Below, piece by piece: positions 32,256-43,451 of a stretch of DNA of 64,000 nt; position 1 is the stretch's first letter; each line of letters opens with the position of its first letter. The notes below the pieces were generated by a model. That model had not been told where the DNA came from. It saw only the letters and a list, made by a program, of their open reading frames with translations, and did no database searches. This DNA comes from Lineus longissimus (lineage: Eukaryota > Nemertea > Pilidiophora > Heteronemertea > Lineidae): positions 9,674,001-9,738,000 of the forward strand of contig NC_088316.1 of NCBI RefSeq assembly GCF_910592395.1, read 5' to 3'. Position numbers and translations under genes: made by a program.

Positions 32256-33096
32256 GTAGGCATTATTTAAGGAGCTGTAGAGGCATGTTCCTTATGACGT
32301 CAGTCCATGCATATTAATGAGGTTGTGACGTATGTAACACACATATTAAATGAGAAAATGTGACCAATGCGATTGGTTGTAATCATTTCCGTCAAAAATA
32401 ACACGTGGGGTATTGTGTTTACATGGATCGGATGGAGAGTTTGTACACTTAACCCACTTCTCCCCAATATCTATTCCACCTGTTTGCTTCAAGTCATGCC
32501 GCATGGTGGTGGGGGGGGGGGGGGGGGCGGGATTGGTAATTTTCCAACAAGGCAGTAGTAATAAAAAGTATCTTGGGATTAAATTTAAGGGGAAATGAAT
32601 GCCAAGCAAATTAAACCTTTTTTTAACAATCGCCAAGCCTTCAAGGCCTGTGAGGCCAGGCTGCTATGAGGCCGATCAGACCAGATCTATTCATCTATCC
32701 CTATATATTCCTCAGAGCCTAATCTACAGCAGGTAGAGTGGCATGCAGATGCTCGAATAAAGAAGTGCAAGCATTTATGAGACAAACATGTTGTATCCGG
32801 ATCACCACTAATTTTGTTTGATTTTTTTTAAGACATACATGTATATGATGCAGAAAAGGTAGGTACTCTACTCGAAGTAGGGTCTACTGGTACTCAAGTC
32901 TGCAAAAGAAAAGTCACCCAACTCAAACAGAACATATCATTTCCTACAAGTTCAGAAAAAAACCACCATACTTTCCCGCTGGCACATCACTGCGCATGCG
33001 TGTTATATAGGTCACAAATTCATTGATATGCATGAACTGACGTCACAATGCATGTTTTAGGAACATGCCTCTACAGCTCCTTAAATAATGCCTACC
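32256..33096. mobile_element. MULE-type MITE with 10-bp target duplication
   Basis: The terminal inverted repeats start GTAGGCATTATTTAAGGAGC and extend about 95 bp (32256-32340 and 33000-33096), including TGTAGAGGCATGTTCCT. ACATGAACAG flanks both sides (32246-32255 and 33097-33106). The interior is non-coding and includes a long G-run near 32510-32527. The duplication length points to a Mutator-like transposase, but the ends do not resemble those of the two MULEs here. Confidence 0.82.
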
Positions 33097-33106
33097 ACAT
33101 GAACAG

Positions 33107-34420
33107 CTCGAGCCCCGTTGTTACACTCATATGCAAGTCGCCAGGGTGTTTTGCATGCATGTGTAGTTGGTATCTAGCAGTATGTGACTACGAATCTATC
33201 GCTTCTGGTTCGGTGAATGAGATATTTTATTTCGAAGTTTTATTCTAGATGGACGCATTTTTCGCGCCTGTTTTCATTTTCGGGTCATTTTAGACATAGC
33301 TCCTATAGAGGAAGGTCTGTCTAATGTCGCATCGTAACATGGAGGTCACTATTGGCAATATCAAGGACTGAGGTCGCATTTACATTCGCCTTCGCCTCTC
33401 GATTTTACACGAAGTGTAAACAGCCCGAAAGGTGTTGTGATTATAAACTGTTAGCTATAAACTATTGAGCACGGTGGGGTGATAACTCGATTTTAAAGGT
33501 TGTTTGATCTATGCCGACGCCACGATTATTTGGGCCATTGCTTTTGGTAGGGGGAGTTTTTAATTACTACCACCAGTTTATAAGATTAAGAAGCGTCTTA
33601 GGGAAGTGTATGACTACAGTTGATACACATCCAGTCTCCAGCCTTTGGTTAAAAGAACATATTTAGGAACGTGGGTCGTACTTGTTGCATAACATTCAGT
33701 CGGCAACAGTACTTAATCTGAAACACGAAGCTTCGGGCGTATCATCTTACATGCATGTTACAAATGTAGCTCTGGCAAGAAAGGATGATGTAGAGAGAGT
33801 CATGACGAATCCCTGCTATTCTCGCTTTATTTTTCTTTCACAGGTTATGAGCCGAAAGCGTCTTTCAAACGGGCGGTTTTCGTTGCTGCGACCTGCTATC
33901 ATGATTCGATGCGAGCCGGAAAAATCTATTTCGATGGTCAACAATCGATATTTAATAGCTGCGCCCTGCAATTATCAAGTTACACACGGCAATTACCGGT
34001 TTTACCGCTAGACCAGAGGTATTTGTATCGTTAATTGCAGCCATAATTGTAAACCGTGCGATGAAAATCATTTGTTTGCAGGGTGCTGACGAAACGAGTG
34101 CGAGCTGTGCCTTGCGATATTGCCATGATTGCAGAGTCCGCAATGTAACGGAAGCATCACATTCATATGTACAAACTCAAGAACGTATGCAAACTGGGTG
34201 TAGTCGAATGGGACACCGCCATGTGCACTGCCTGTTCTCAATAGACTGCTCTGTATTCCTTGTTCCTACTGATTCGACAGTCAGCAGCTCATAACCTCAT
34301 CAGTGTACTTCATTAGACAGTGCCGGTGTAATAGCCTTAAATATCCCAAGTGAAAAAGTTTGCCTTGCTATTTATATGGTGATATGTTAAGGAAGGGTTA
34401 TAATCATAAAGACTTAAAAG
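33107..34420. other. Non-coding stretch
   Basis: No domain or convincing exon was recognised. The ORF at 33682-34011 has no family features. Confidence 0.4.
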
Positions 34421-34600
34421 ATGCAATACAGCGGAGATGAACCAGATCCTAATCTTGACTGGATTGTCATTGATTGTACGGAGATATATCATAGAGATTC
34501 CAGAACATCTGTTTGTAATATCTGCTGCCCCAAATCTGATCACCTGATGACGAACTGGCATACAGAAGGCAAAGATATATGGGACCACTATACAAAGTGA
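34421..34600 (+). CDS. Small hypothetical ORF, 59 aa
   Basis: The ORF begins with MQYSGDEPDPNLDWIVIDCT, follows an in-frame stop and ends TGA at 34598-34600. Its composition (acidic start, then VCNICC, SDHL and NWH, offering Cys/His pairs) looks more protein-like than its antisense ORF. There is no recognised family, and no splice or promoter evidence. It may be an exon fragment or chance. Confidence 0.25.
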   Translation: MQYSGDEPDPNLDWIVIDCTEIYHRDSRTSVCNICCPKSDHLMTNWHTEGKDIWDHYTK

Positions 34601-34627
34601 TAGTTGTTAGCTTATCTCAAGGATTAC

Positions 34628-34714
34628 ACGAACGTCATTTTTGGCGTGGCCACCGATGTTTTTGGCAAGAAAAATTACCGTTTTGTGGGCGCGGACACCG
34701 ACGTTTTCGGACAC
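34628..34714. repeat. Arm of a distant inverted pair (partner 32068-32165)
   Basis: This is the reverse complement of the 32068-32165 arm, ending directly at the TG that appears to start the Gypsy 5' LTR. Confidence 0.6.
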
Positions 34715-34986
34715 TGTGACGAAGCTGGTTTGTCTCCGTTTCGTCTTGTCTCTCTGTCCTTGGTTGTGACGTTAGTGTGGTTTACTTTGGGCAGATGGCA
34801 CCACTGTTCTGGGTCAAGCGCCGCCATCTCTCAACCAGTGAACACGTAGATTTTCTTGTCTCCAAACTTTTGTAAATTTCTCTATCCATCTCAAGTTGTG
34901 TTCATTAAATTATTTCTATTCGATTTCTATGGTTTTGTGGATTCTTTTGAGGCCACGATACTTTAGCGAGCCGTTGTATCGTGACA
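34715..34986 (+). repeat. Putative 5' LTR of the Gypsy element
   Basis: The interval begins TGTGACGAAGC and ends GTATCGTGACA, giving TG...CA ends, and is followed after two bases by a tRNA-Pro-type primer binding site. Length is 272 bp. No second copy is present downstream, so the left boundary is inferred from the TG and the adjacent unrelated repeat arm. Confidence 0.5.
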
Positions 34987-34988
34987 TA

Positions 34989-35001
34989 TGGGGGCTCGTC
35001 C
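34989..35001 (+). promoter_or_regulatory. Primer binding site, tRNA-Pro type
   Basis: TGGGGGCTCGTCC is complementary to the 3' end of tRNA-Pro including CCA and is the same 13 bases used by many gammaretroviruses and some Gypsy elements. Complementarity fails after that. Confidence 0.7.
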
Positions 35002-35517
35002 AAATTCCGATTAGTGGAAAATAGTTTTTTCAACATGGCGCGCTTGACCCTTGCGAAGGCAAGTAAAACTCATATTAGTACATGCATTGTGTCCAGTATC
35101 GCCATTCATTGTTGTATTGGCGGACTGTAAACACGGGCACTGCACTGCACTGTGCTGTGCATCTATGTGATGTGCATTTGACTGGCATTAAATTATATGT
35201 TCACATGCATGTCATTTGTGAAAATCTGTAAACCCGTGTATGGTTTCTGATTTCTTCTTGTAGTATTTCTCAGTTGAGTCTGAGAAATAACTTTTGTGTG
35301 CGATTGTTGCACTTGATTGAGTACAGGTACATAATTTTTACTTAACCTTGCTTGTGGCAGATATTGTTCGTGCGTAGACTGTGATATCATTGAGTCACTT
35401 TGAAGTCTTCTAGCAATTTTGGTCTGTGCACAGATTTTGAATTACACTTAGTACATTTTTGAAGTTCGTGTGAATTATTTTTGAATATTTTGTCACATTT
35501 TTGTGTTGTGCTAGTGT

Positions 35518-36525
35518 ATGATGGCTTTCAATTTAGAAGCCTTTGTGGAGGATCCTGATTGGGGGATGCTGGAGGACCTATTAAAGGTCAATTTGATCAG
35601 TCTAGCTGATCATTTCGGTATTTTGGTCGCAAAACGTGACAGGAAGCAGGTTATCTTAGATATTTGGTATCTGGTCTTCTGGAGAAGATAATTGTGAAAT
35701 ATGTTGAAGTGTTTAGTGTGGCAAGTGGCAAAAAACCTATTGGCAGTGATGAACCGGTTGTTGACGTAATTAGATTGAAGGAGTTAGAGCTCGAGCAACA
35801 GAGACTTGCATTTGAACAAAGAAAGTTAGAATTTGGTCATCAGATCCGTTTGAAAGAATTAGAGATGAGAGCGGCTACTGCTTTCCGCGGTATACATGTT
35901 GGTTCAGTAGGGCATGCGTCTGGTTTTGATGCAAGCAAGCATATCCGGTTAGTCCCTCCTTTCAATGAAAAGGAAGTCGACAAATATTTTTTGCACTTTG
36001 AGAAGGTGGCCCACAGTTTAGCATGGCCTGAGGAGATCTATACCTTGTTGCTACAGAGTGTTTTAAAGGGTAAAGCCCAGGAAACATATTCATCTTTGTC
36101 AGTCGGTCAGTCAGCTGATTATCAGGTGGTAAAACGGGAAATTTCAAAACCATATGAGCTTGTTCCGGAGGCTTACCGTCAGAAATTTTGCCATCTTAGA
36201 AAAGCTGATGGTGTCACGTATGTTGAGTTTGCTAGGGAAAAGGAAGACTTGTTTAACAAGTGGTGTACTTCAGTCAGTGCCAAAGAGTATGGTTCTTTGA
36301 GAGACTTGATTTTAGTTGAGGAGTTCAAACGGTGTTTGCCTTCAGAAATCAAAATGTTCTTGGATTAACACAAAGCGAAGAATTTAGAGGAAGCAGCTAC
36401 GCTAGCAGATGATTATTACCTTACACACAAACATGTATTTGGTAAGAGGGTGCTTACTCCTCATATTCGCAGGCCAGAAATTCATCAGTTAGTTCCAGTC
36501 AGCCTGCAGCTGCATCTTCACAACC
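35518..36525 (+). pseudogene. Gypsy gag, SCAN/capsid-like
   Basis: The start is the ATGATG pair at 35518. A frame change near 35665 joins the N-terminus to a long ORF (35664-36368) with a charged coiled-coil (ELELEQQRLAFEQRKLEFGH) and then a SCAN-like capsid segment (NEKEVDKYFLHFEKVAHSL, GKAQETYSSL, VPEAYRQKF). An in-frame TAA at 36366 and a further shift near 36465 interrupt it before the nucleocapsid. The role is virus-like particle assembly. This gag type is usual for Gmr1-like elements. Confidence 0.75.
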
Positions 36526-38633
36526 TGTGGTAAATTCTTCTATTTCTAGTCAGTCTGGGGCAGCCTCTTCTCAGCCAAGGCCAGGTAGTAAGGGCACAAG
36601 AGATAGTAGGTGTTTTTATTGCAAAAAGGAAGGCCATAAAATGGCTGACTGTCTAGTTTTGAAAAGAAAGAACACAAAGATGCCAAGTGAGAGTGCACTC
36701 ATTGTAGATCGTGGTATAAACCGTCATACTTGCAAGGTTGGTTCTCAATATTTACATTTTGTATCAACTGGCTATATTTCTATTCCAGGCTCATCTTCTT
36801 GTGTACCATTTGTTATTTTGAGAGATACAGGAGCTTCTCAGTCTTTACTGCTGGAGGGTGTTTTGGAGTTGAGTGATGAGATTCACACAGGTAAAAACAT
36901 TCTGATCAAGGGGGTGGAATGTAGGGATTTCATTTCTGTACCATTGCATAATGTCAATCTGAAGTCTGAATTGTATTCAGGTGCTGCAGAAGTTGGTGTG
37001 CGGCCTGTTTTGCCTGTAAGTGGTGTGTCATTTATTTTAGGCAATGATTTAGCAGGTGGTAAAGTTACTGTAGACCCCATTGTCAAGGTTAAGCCTGATT
37101 TCTCAGTGTGTGATTGTGATGGTTTGGGAAAGGAATTCCCTGAAGTTTTTACAAGCTGTGTTTTCACAAGGTCTAAGACTAAGGCTGAGTTGTCTGCCTT
37201 TGCACAAGATGATTTGAGTGTACCATTGAATAATCTTTTTGAGTCTGTTGAGCAGACTGGTGGTGTGTCGGGTGTTTTAGATTCACCTGCTGGTACTGAG
37301 CATTTTAATGAAAATATTTCACGTGATGATGATGTATTTATGTTCAGCCGTAAAGATTTGATCAGGGATCAAGAAAGCGACCCTGAGGTTTGTAAGCTCG
37401 CTGAGAAAGTTGTTGATGTTGCGGGTGTAGATGAACAGGTTTATTATTTTAAACAAGGTGGTGTTTTGATGAGGAGTTGGCGTCCTCCAGATGCTAGTAA
37501 GTTAGATGACTGGAGGGTAAGACATCAAGTTGTTGTTCCGTTGTCCTGCCGGCAGACAATTTTGAAACTTGCTCATGGCGCCCCTATGAGTTCCCACCTC
37601 GGTATTACAAAAACGTATCAGAGGGTTTTGAGTCAATTTTTCTGGCCTGGTCTTCGATCGGATGTGGTAAAATTTTGTGGAGAGTGCCATACTTGTCAAG
37701 TTGTTGGAAAGCCAAACCAGACAATACCCAAGGCACCCCTTCGACCGATACCATCTGTTGTGGAGGCTTTTAGCAGGGTAATCATTGATTGTGTTGGCCC
37801 TTTGCCAAAGTCGTCTAGTGGAAACCAATACTTGTTAACGATCATGTGTGCAGCGACAAGGTTCCCCGAAGCCATACCTCTCCGTAACATTACGTCCAGA
37901 TCTGTTGTAAAGGCGTTGATCAGGTTCTTCAGTTGGGTCGGCCTGCAAAAGGACGCTTCGCAGTCGGATAACGGCTCTAACTTTATTTCAAAAATATTTC
38001 AACAGGTTATGAGTCAGCTTGGAATAAAGCATGTAAAATCCAGTCCTTATCATCCTGAATCTCAAGGGGCCTTGGATAGGTTCCATTCTACACTGAAGAA
38101 CTTGCTTTCTGCCTATTGCTATGAGAATGAAAAGTCATGGGATGAAGGAGTCCCACTGGTTCTTTTCTCTGTTAGAGAATGATTGTGTTCAGGAATCTTT
38201 AGGTTTTAGTCCTTTTCAGTTGGTGTTTGGGCACGAGGTTAGAGGCTCTTTGAAGTTGATCCAAGAAATGTGGCTTTGTGAGTCAGAAGATGTTGGTACT
38301 GGACGTGGTGTAAATCTTCTAAACTATGTTTCGAAATTTCGAAACCGGTTGTTTAGAGCTGTTGAGATGGCAACGTCAAATTTGGAATCCAGTCAGTCAA
38401 AAATTAAGTCTTTGTTTGACAAAAAAGTCAAGGAGAGAAATTTTCAAGTAGGAGACCGTGTATTAGCTCTTCTACCCCTTCAGGGTAACTCTCTCCAGGC
38501 CAAGTATTCTGGCCCTTACAACATTATCAAAAAGGTTTGTGACGCTGACTATGTCATTTCCACTCCAGACAGGGTGAAACAGACTAGACTTTGTCATGTC
38601 AATAATTATGCTAAAAGCGTATCACGGTCCTGA
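36465..38633 (+). pseudogene. Gypsy nucleocapsid-protease-integrase
   Basis: Frame 36527-38182 holds a CCHC knuckle (CFYCKKEGHKMADC), the protease active site (FVILRDTGASQS), and an integrase with HHCC-type residues (HGAPMSSHLG, CGECHTCQ). The full D,D-35-E set is present: VIIDCVGPLP, SQSDNGSNF and HPESQGALDRF. A frame change near 38180 leads to the C-terminal part (38121-38633) with a GPY/F module (GDRVLALLPLQ, AKYSGPY). Catalytic residues are present but the frame break disables the product. RT lies downstream, which is the unusual order. Confidence 0.85.
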
Positions 38634-41600
38634 TGTCTGTCCTACTGATACTTTGCTTGGCTCGGTTGCATTAAATTGCGTGCCTGAGAGTTGTTGTGAT
38701 GAAGACGTATCAGACTATGTTCCAAGGTTGAAGAACTCAGATGTATCAAAAACATTAGATGCAAAGTTAGCACATATTAAGATCAAGCGTGAACGAGATG
38801 CTGTCAAGAGTCTTGTACTGGAATATTCTCATGTATTTTCTGATGCTCCGACTAAGACTAATGTTCTTGAGCAAGATATTGATGTTGGTGATGCAAAAGC
38901 TGTAAAAATTGGTCCTTATCATAATAGTCCTGTTAAAAACCAAGCTCTTGAAAAAGAGGTAGGGTATATGTTGGAACATTATATTATTGAGCCTTGTCAT
39001 AGTGAGTGGTCCAGTCCTTGTCTTTTAATCCCTAAAAAGGATGGTAGTTACAGGGTGGTTCAAGACTACCGCCGGGTAAACCTGCTCACAAAAACGGATT
39101 GTTTTCCGAACAAAAGGCAGGATGACTGCATTGAAAAAGTGGGAAAGTCTAGATACATTAGCACTTTTGATATGCTTAAGGGGTATTGGGGTGTCCCTCT
39201 CTCTGACAGGGCCAAGGATATCTCTGCTTTTGCTACTCCTACTGGTTTGTATCGTCAAAAAGTTATGCCGATGGGACTTAAAAATGCTTCAGCTAGCTAT
39301 CAGCGTTTGATGAATCGGGTGATGGTGGGGATGAGCAATGCTGAATGTTTTCAGGACGATGCTATACTTGGTGACGATTCGTTTAATGCACACATAGCTG
39401 CCATGCAGTCATTTTTTTGAGCGAGTCCCGATCAGTGATGCTGGCCTCACAATTAATTTGGTCAAGAGCGAGTTCTTCCGTGGTTAGGTGATCTATCTCG
39501 GCCACGTTCTTGGGCATGGCCTTGTTCGACCCATAGAAGCCAAGGTGAAGGCTATGTTGGAGTATCCTGCTCCAGGAAACAAGAAGTCTCTGATGAGGTT
39601 TCTCGGTATGGTTGGGTTTTATCGGCGTTTTTGCCCCAACCTATCTCAAATAGTTGCTCCGCTGACCAATATGTTAAAAAAGGAGGTTCCATATCTATGG
39701 AATGGTGAATGCGAAAGTAGCTTTCAAAAGGCGAAGGCACTTTTGATGACCAGTTCTGTACTTGTCGCTCCAGATATTTAGCTCAGCTGACAAAGTCAGC
39801 GAAGCTGGTCATATTACTAAGGGAATGGTGTCCGTCCTTCCTGCCATCCTTCCTTCCATGTCAATTTTGGGCATTTTGTAACCGTAAGACCTAGGCACTT
39901 TGTTGACGCTGCTAAATTAGGAGTAGCCCAAGGGGAACTCAGAAACCAAAAATCAGCGCGATCCGACCTACATTCGGCGAATGAGGTCATTGGGAAGTTT
40001 AAACTTCTTTCCTTTATACCTCGGTCCACAGAGGAAATATTGTTTTCAAATCTGGCCGAATATATTTTAATAATTTTTCATTTCGACTTGTAATGGAATT
40101 AGTTTAGTTTTCACCGCCAGTTGGCGCTACAGGCACATTTGACAGATTTTTTGACGATTTAAAAGCCCGGGTTATGACGTATAGTTGCGCAGTTGTATTC
40201 TGCGCATTGAATTGGCCAGGGAACCAGGCTATATTTCAGCATACCCACTGTGGCCAGTCTAAAGATGGAAGACTGATTTTGCAACAAGTAACCAATTTTC
40301 TGCTAAAAAGTAGTCAAGCAGGCGATATTATCACTAGTTCCTTTCAGTGGGTAGTCATAAGGTCTTAAGGGAATACTTTCAGAAATTAGTTCATGAAAAT
40401 TTGGCCACAATTCTGTGAAAACGATATCGGAAGTGCACGCTCTGTTCGCGATGTATTTTGAAGTGGAGAATTCCCACAGTATGTGCAGTGAATCGGCATG
40501 ATTCTGTTTGCATATTAGTTTTTAGTACTACGATTCTTACATGAGTAAAAAGTAGACGTTTTAAGCAACACAATAATGTTACTCACATAAAAATTGATTG
40601 CAAATTGATGGAGCTACGGCATTCTGTTCGGCAATTGGCAGCGCTGATAAAATGCATTGCATGCTAATGCATGCCAAATGGCACACTTTAAAAAGCGCTC
40701 ATTGGACAACGTAGGGAATCACCAGTAATGACGTCATCGCTGGTCTAAATCTTCTATACAATAATATTAGAAGGGGGACGAATAAAGTCACACTTAGAGG
40801 CGTTGGATACCCTGATGCAACGTCTTGGTTTTATTCAAAAATTTGCTACAGCGGAGCAGTAATGAGGGATTTGTAATCGGACACTGTCAATTATCCTTAC
40901 CACTCACAGAAGCCAAGCCATTGCTGTTAAGTCATGCAGGGGCTTAATCAATTACCTGCACTCCCTGTGGGGTGAATAACATTACCTTTTGAACAGCTGG
41001 CTGTAGGGGGGATGATTGGAACAGCCGGTATACCTGCTGACCTGCTGAACCCCGATTAAGGTTATTTTCAATCCACGATTGCAGGTCACCTGATTTTCGA
41101 GATTTCGCGGGAAATTGTAAACATACGCATGTGTGCAGTAGTTCAAATGTAAACAAAAATGTATTTTTGGTACTTTTGGTTGCTGGACTTGGGTTTTCCC
41201 GCAGTTAGGAGCTGGGGTCAAATTGGTGGTCTATTGTTTATGGGTGCTGTTTTAGTCAGAGGTAGCCCTTGATTATGAAGGGATTTTCAAATTAAGGTGA
41301 CCATGGTCTTTTTATGTGCTCACCACAGCTTTCAATACTTGATGTATCTGAAGAGGCGGGCGGAACCTGACATGGACTTACCAAGGAGCTGCTCACGGTG
41401 CTGAACTTCTAGCTTGCCTGTCGACTAAGTGCCTTTTTGGCCGAGACATTGCTACATGTAGGAGGAGCACGCATTTTAAAGTTATAGTAGTGATAGTACA
41501 GTTTTCCTCGAGCCATTTGGAAGCCGACATGTGAATGCCTATCTGGGTTCTCCTTCTTCTCTGTATAAAAAGGGGCATATTGCTGACTAAGGAACGAGGC

Positions 41601-42737
41601 ATATTGTCATTGCCTCATCATCTCTATCGGACCAATTGATATACTTTTATATGCACGCATACACCACGCCATTGCAGGGTCCGAGTCTGTGGACAATTGG
41701 TTTGATTAATTTGTCTCTTCGATATTGCTCCTTTATTGCATTAGATTTTCATCGCAATTGAATCTATTCAAGATATAGCCAATTTGAACCTGTCTGCGCC
41801 AAGGATAGATTGGTTCCCGATCGACTCACTAGGGATACGCAGTAGAGCACTATGTCATGAAAAACGACCCTTTGTATTGTAAATTCCAATCACCTGCAGG
41901 ACAGGTCAATTTCTCTCAATAAAATTAATTTTGTTGACTCCTGTAATCTCTACCTTATTAAAAAAAAGACAGTGGTGTTAGTCCCAAACTGGTCATTTCT
42001 ATTTATTTTGACCTCTGTTAAATCAGGATACCTCTCAATTACACCCAGCCTGGACATACCACAGTTGTCCATGGAGAAGTCTCATCCTCTCTGACACTTC
42101 TTTTCTGTAAAGCTACCGATACAACATACTGAAGTAGGGATATCTTCCATTGCCTCCTGTAATATTTACATACCATGGATGATTAGTTCAATCATATTTC
42201 ATCCAGCTGGCAGCTCTGCATTGGAAATTTTAGTGGTATAACGTGTTCTCTTGACCTTCAAACAGTAGTATAAAGCCGATATTTACTACTTTACACCCTC
42301 AGTCCTATGTTATTAGGTCATCCAGCTGAGCGCCAGGCCCTTGGGCCTCTTGTTCTAAACCATTTAAGTTGGCTGTTGATGCCAGTGGTTTGGCCGTGGG
42401 CAGTGTGCTTTTGCAGGAAGATGAGTGTAGTGTCGATCGTCCTGTTTGTTATTTTTCTAAAAAGCTCAACCAGTACCAGTCAAATTACTCTACAATAGAG
42501 AAAGAATGTCTTGCGTTGATCCTCGCTCTGCAGCATTTTTCGGTGTTTCTGGATTCTCCATCGCATGCAGTGGTTGTGTACACAGATCATAACCCTTTGG
42601 TGTTCATTCATAAAATGAAAAATCATAATGCTCGACTTATGAGATGGTATATGTACTTGCAATGACTCAATATCAAAAAAAGGCACATTCGAGGAAAGGA
42701 CAATGTGATTGCTGATGCTTTATCGAGGATAGACTAT
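38596..42737 (+). pseudogene. Gypsy reverse transcriptase-RNase H, split by insertion
   Basis: RT motifs in 38596-39420 are SPCLLIPKKDGSYRVVQDYR, STFDMLKGYWGVPL, MPMGLKNASASYQRLM and FQDDAIL (the usual YxDD box is FQDD). A shift in a T-run near 39413 and a stop near 39485 follow. The thumb/connection reads RFLGMVGFYRRFCPNLSQ to 39778. The frame continues exactly at 42354 with the RNase H start (SKPFKLAVDASGLAVGSVLL), YSTIEKECLALILAL, VYTDHNPLVF and the chromodomain-free end IADALSRI near 42730. The intervening 2.6 kb is a later insertion. Confidence 0.85.
39779..42353. mobile_element. Non-autonomous Helentron-like insertion
   Basis: The RNase H frame of the Gypsy element is cut after GATATT (39778) and resumes at TCTAAACC (42354), so the insertion lies between two T residues. 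The inserted DNA starts TAGCTCAGCTGACAAAGTCA and ends with a subterminal CCAGCTGAGCG (inverse of the 5' GCTCAGCTG) and a hairpin GGCCCTTGGGCC followed by TCTTGT. Terminal T/T insertion, short subterminal inverse motif and a 3' hairpin without target duplication fit Helentron-type elements. The 2575 bp contain no recognisable Rep/helicase gene. Confidence 0.75.
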
Positions 42738-43264
42738 GACTCTTGGACATTATCAATTCAGTGTGTTTGTGCAACTCAGTTGAAAATAACTTGCGCGTGT
42801 GTTGCATATTGTGATTTCATACAAACACGGTGTGGAATGTGACATTCAATCGGAAACTTCATCAAGTTTGGTGAGCAGTCTGTGTATTTGCTCTTCTGTG
42901 CCATGCATATGACCAAGTTATCTGAATCTTTACAAAGTGGTCAATTTAATGTAAATTTTGCTGTAGTCATCTAGCATAACGGCATTACCTCCAACTCACA
43001 GATGTGTGTAAACTTGCTTTAGTGTCAGCTCATATGTTATATTCGTATAGCTTGTATGGTGAATGATTTGGTGAACACAGGTAGTGTGTATTTGTCATTA
43101 CTAGAATCAAGCCAAATTTTCAAAGATATTGATATTATGTTAAGCAATTCAGACTTTTCAGTATATACTTGCTGGTAAAAATATTAGTGCATGTATCGGT
43201 GTTAATTCTGGTGCATGTTTGTTTAGCCTGTATCTTTTCTACTATGGATTTCTACTGTTCTAAT
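42738..43264. other. Non-coding stretch after Gypsy RNase H
   Basis: No coding domain or LTR was found. It may be the Gypsy 3' untranslated region truncated by a MULE end, or interior sequence of the MULE whose right end lies at 43265-43451. Confidence 0.45.
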
Positions 43265-43451
43265 GGGCTAATGTCCGGGGGGCAAAAATCCGGGGGGCAG
43301 ATGTCCTAGGGAGGCAGAAGTCCTAGGGGGGCTAATGTCCGGGGGGCAAAAATCCGGGGGGCAGATGTCCTAGGGGGGCAGAAGTCCGGGGGCAGAAGTC
43401 CGGGGGCAGAAGTCCGGGGGGCAAATGTCCAGGGGGGAAGTGTCCTGATAC
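43265..43451. repeat. Solo MULE right-end minisatellite
   Basis: G-rich units (GGGGGGCTAATGTCC, GGGGGGCAAAAATCC, GGGGGGCAGATGTCCTA, GGGGGGCAGAAGTCCTA) end at AAGTGTCCTGATAC, the inverse of the left terminus of MULE copy 1. No C-rich partner or transposase is found nearby, so this is a truncated or solo end. Confidence 0.8.

Larger units (their letters stand above)
34715..43264 (+). mobile_element. Ty3/Gypsy retrotransposon, Gmr1-like gene order
   Basis: The order is 5' LTR, PBS, untranslated leader (35002-35517), SCAN-like gag, CCHC knuckle, protease, integrase, then reverse transcriptase and RNase H. Integrase before RT is the Ty1/copia order and, among Ty3/Gypsy elements, defines the Gmr1 group. 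A Helentron-like insertion (39779-42353) splits RNase H. No 3' LTR is found: past RNase H the sequence runs into a solo MULE array at 43265. Several frameshifts and stops make it defective. No envelope gene was seen. Confidence 0.85.

Noticed and set aside
33682-34011. 109-aa plus-strand ORF before the Gypsy element
   Set aside because: No domain, mixed codon pattern and no neighbouring exon; judged chance.
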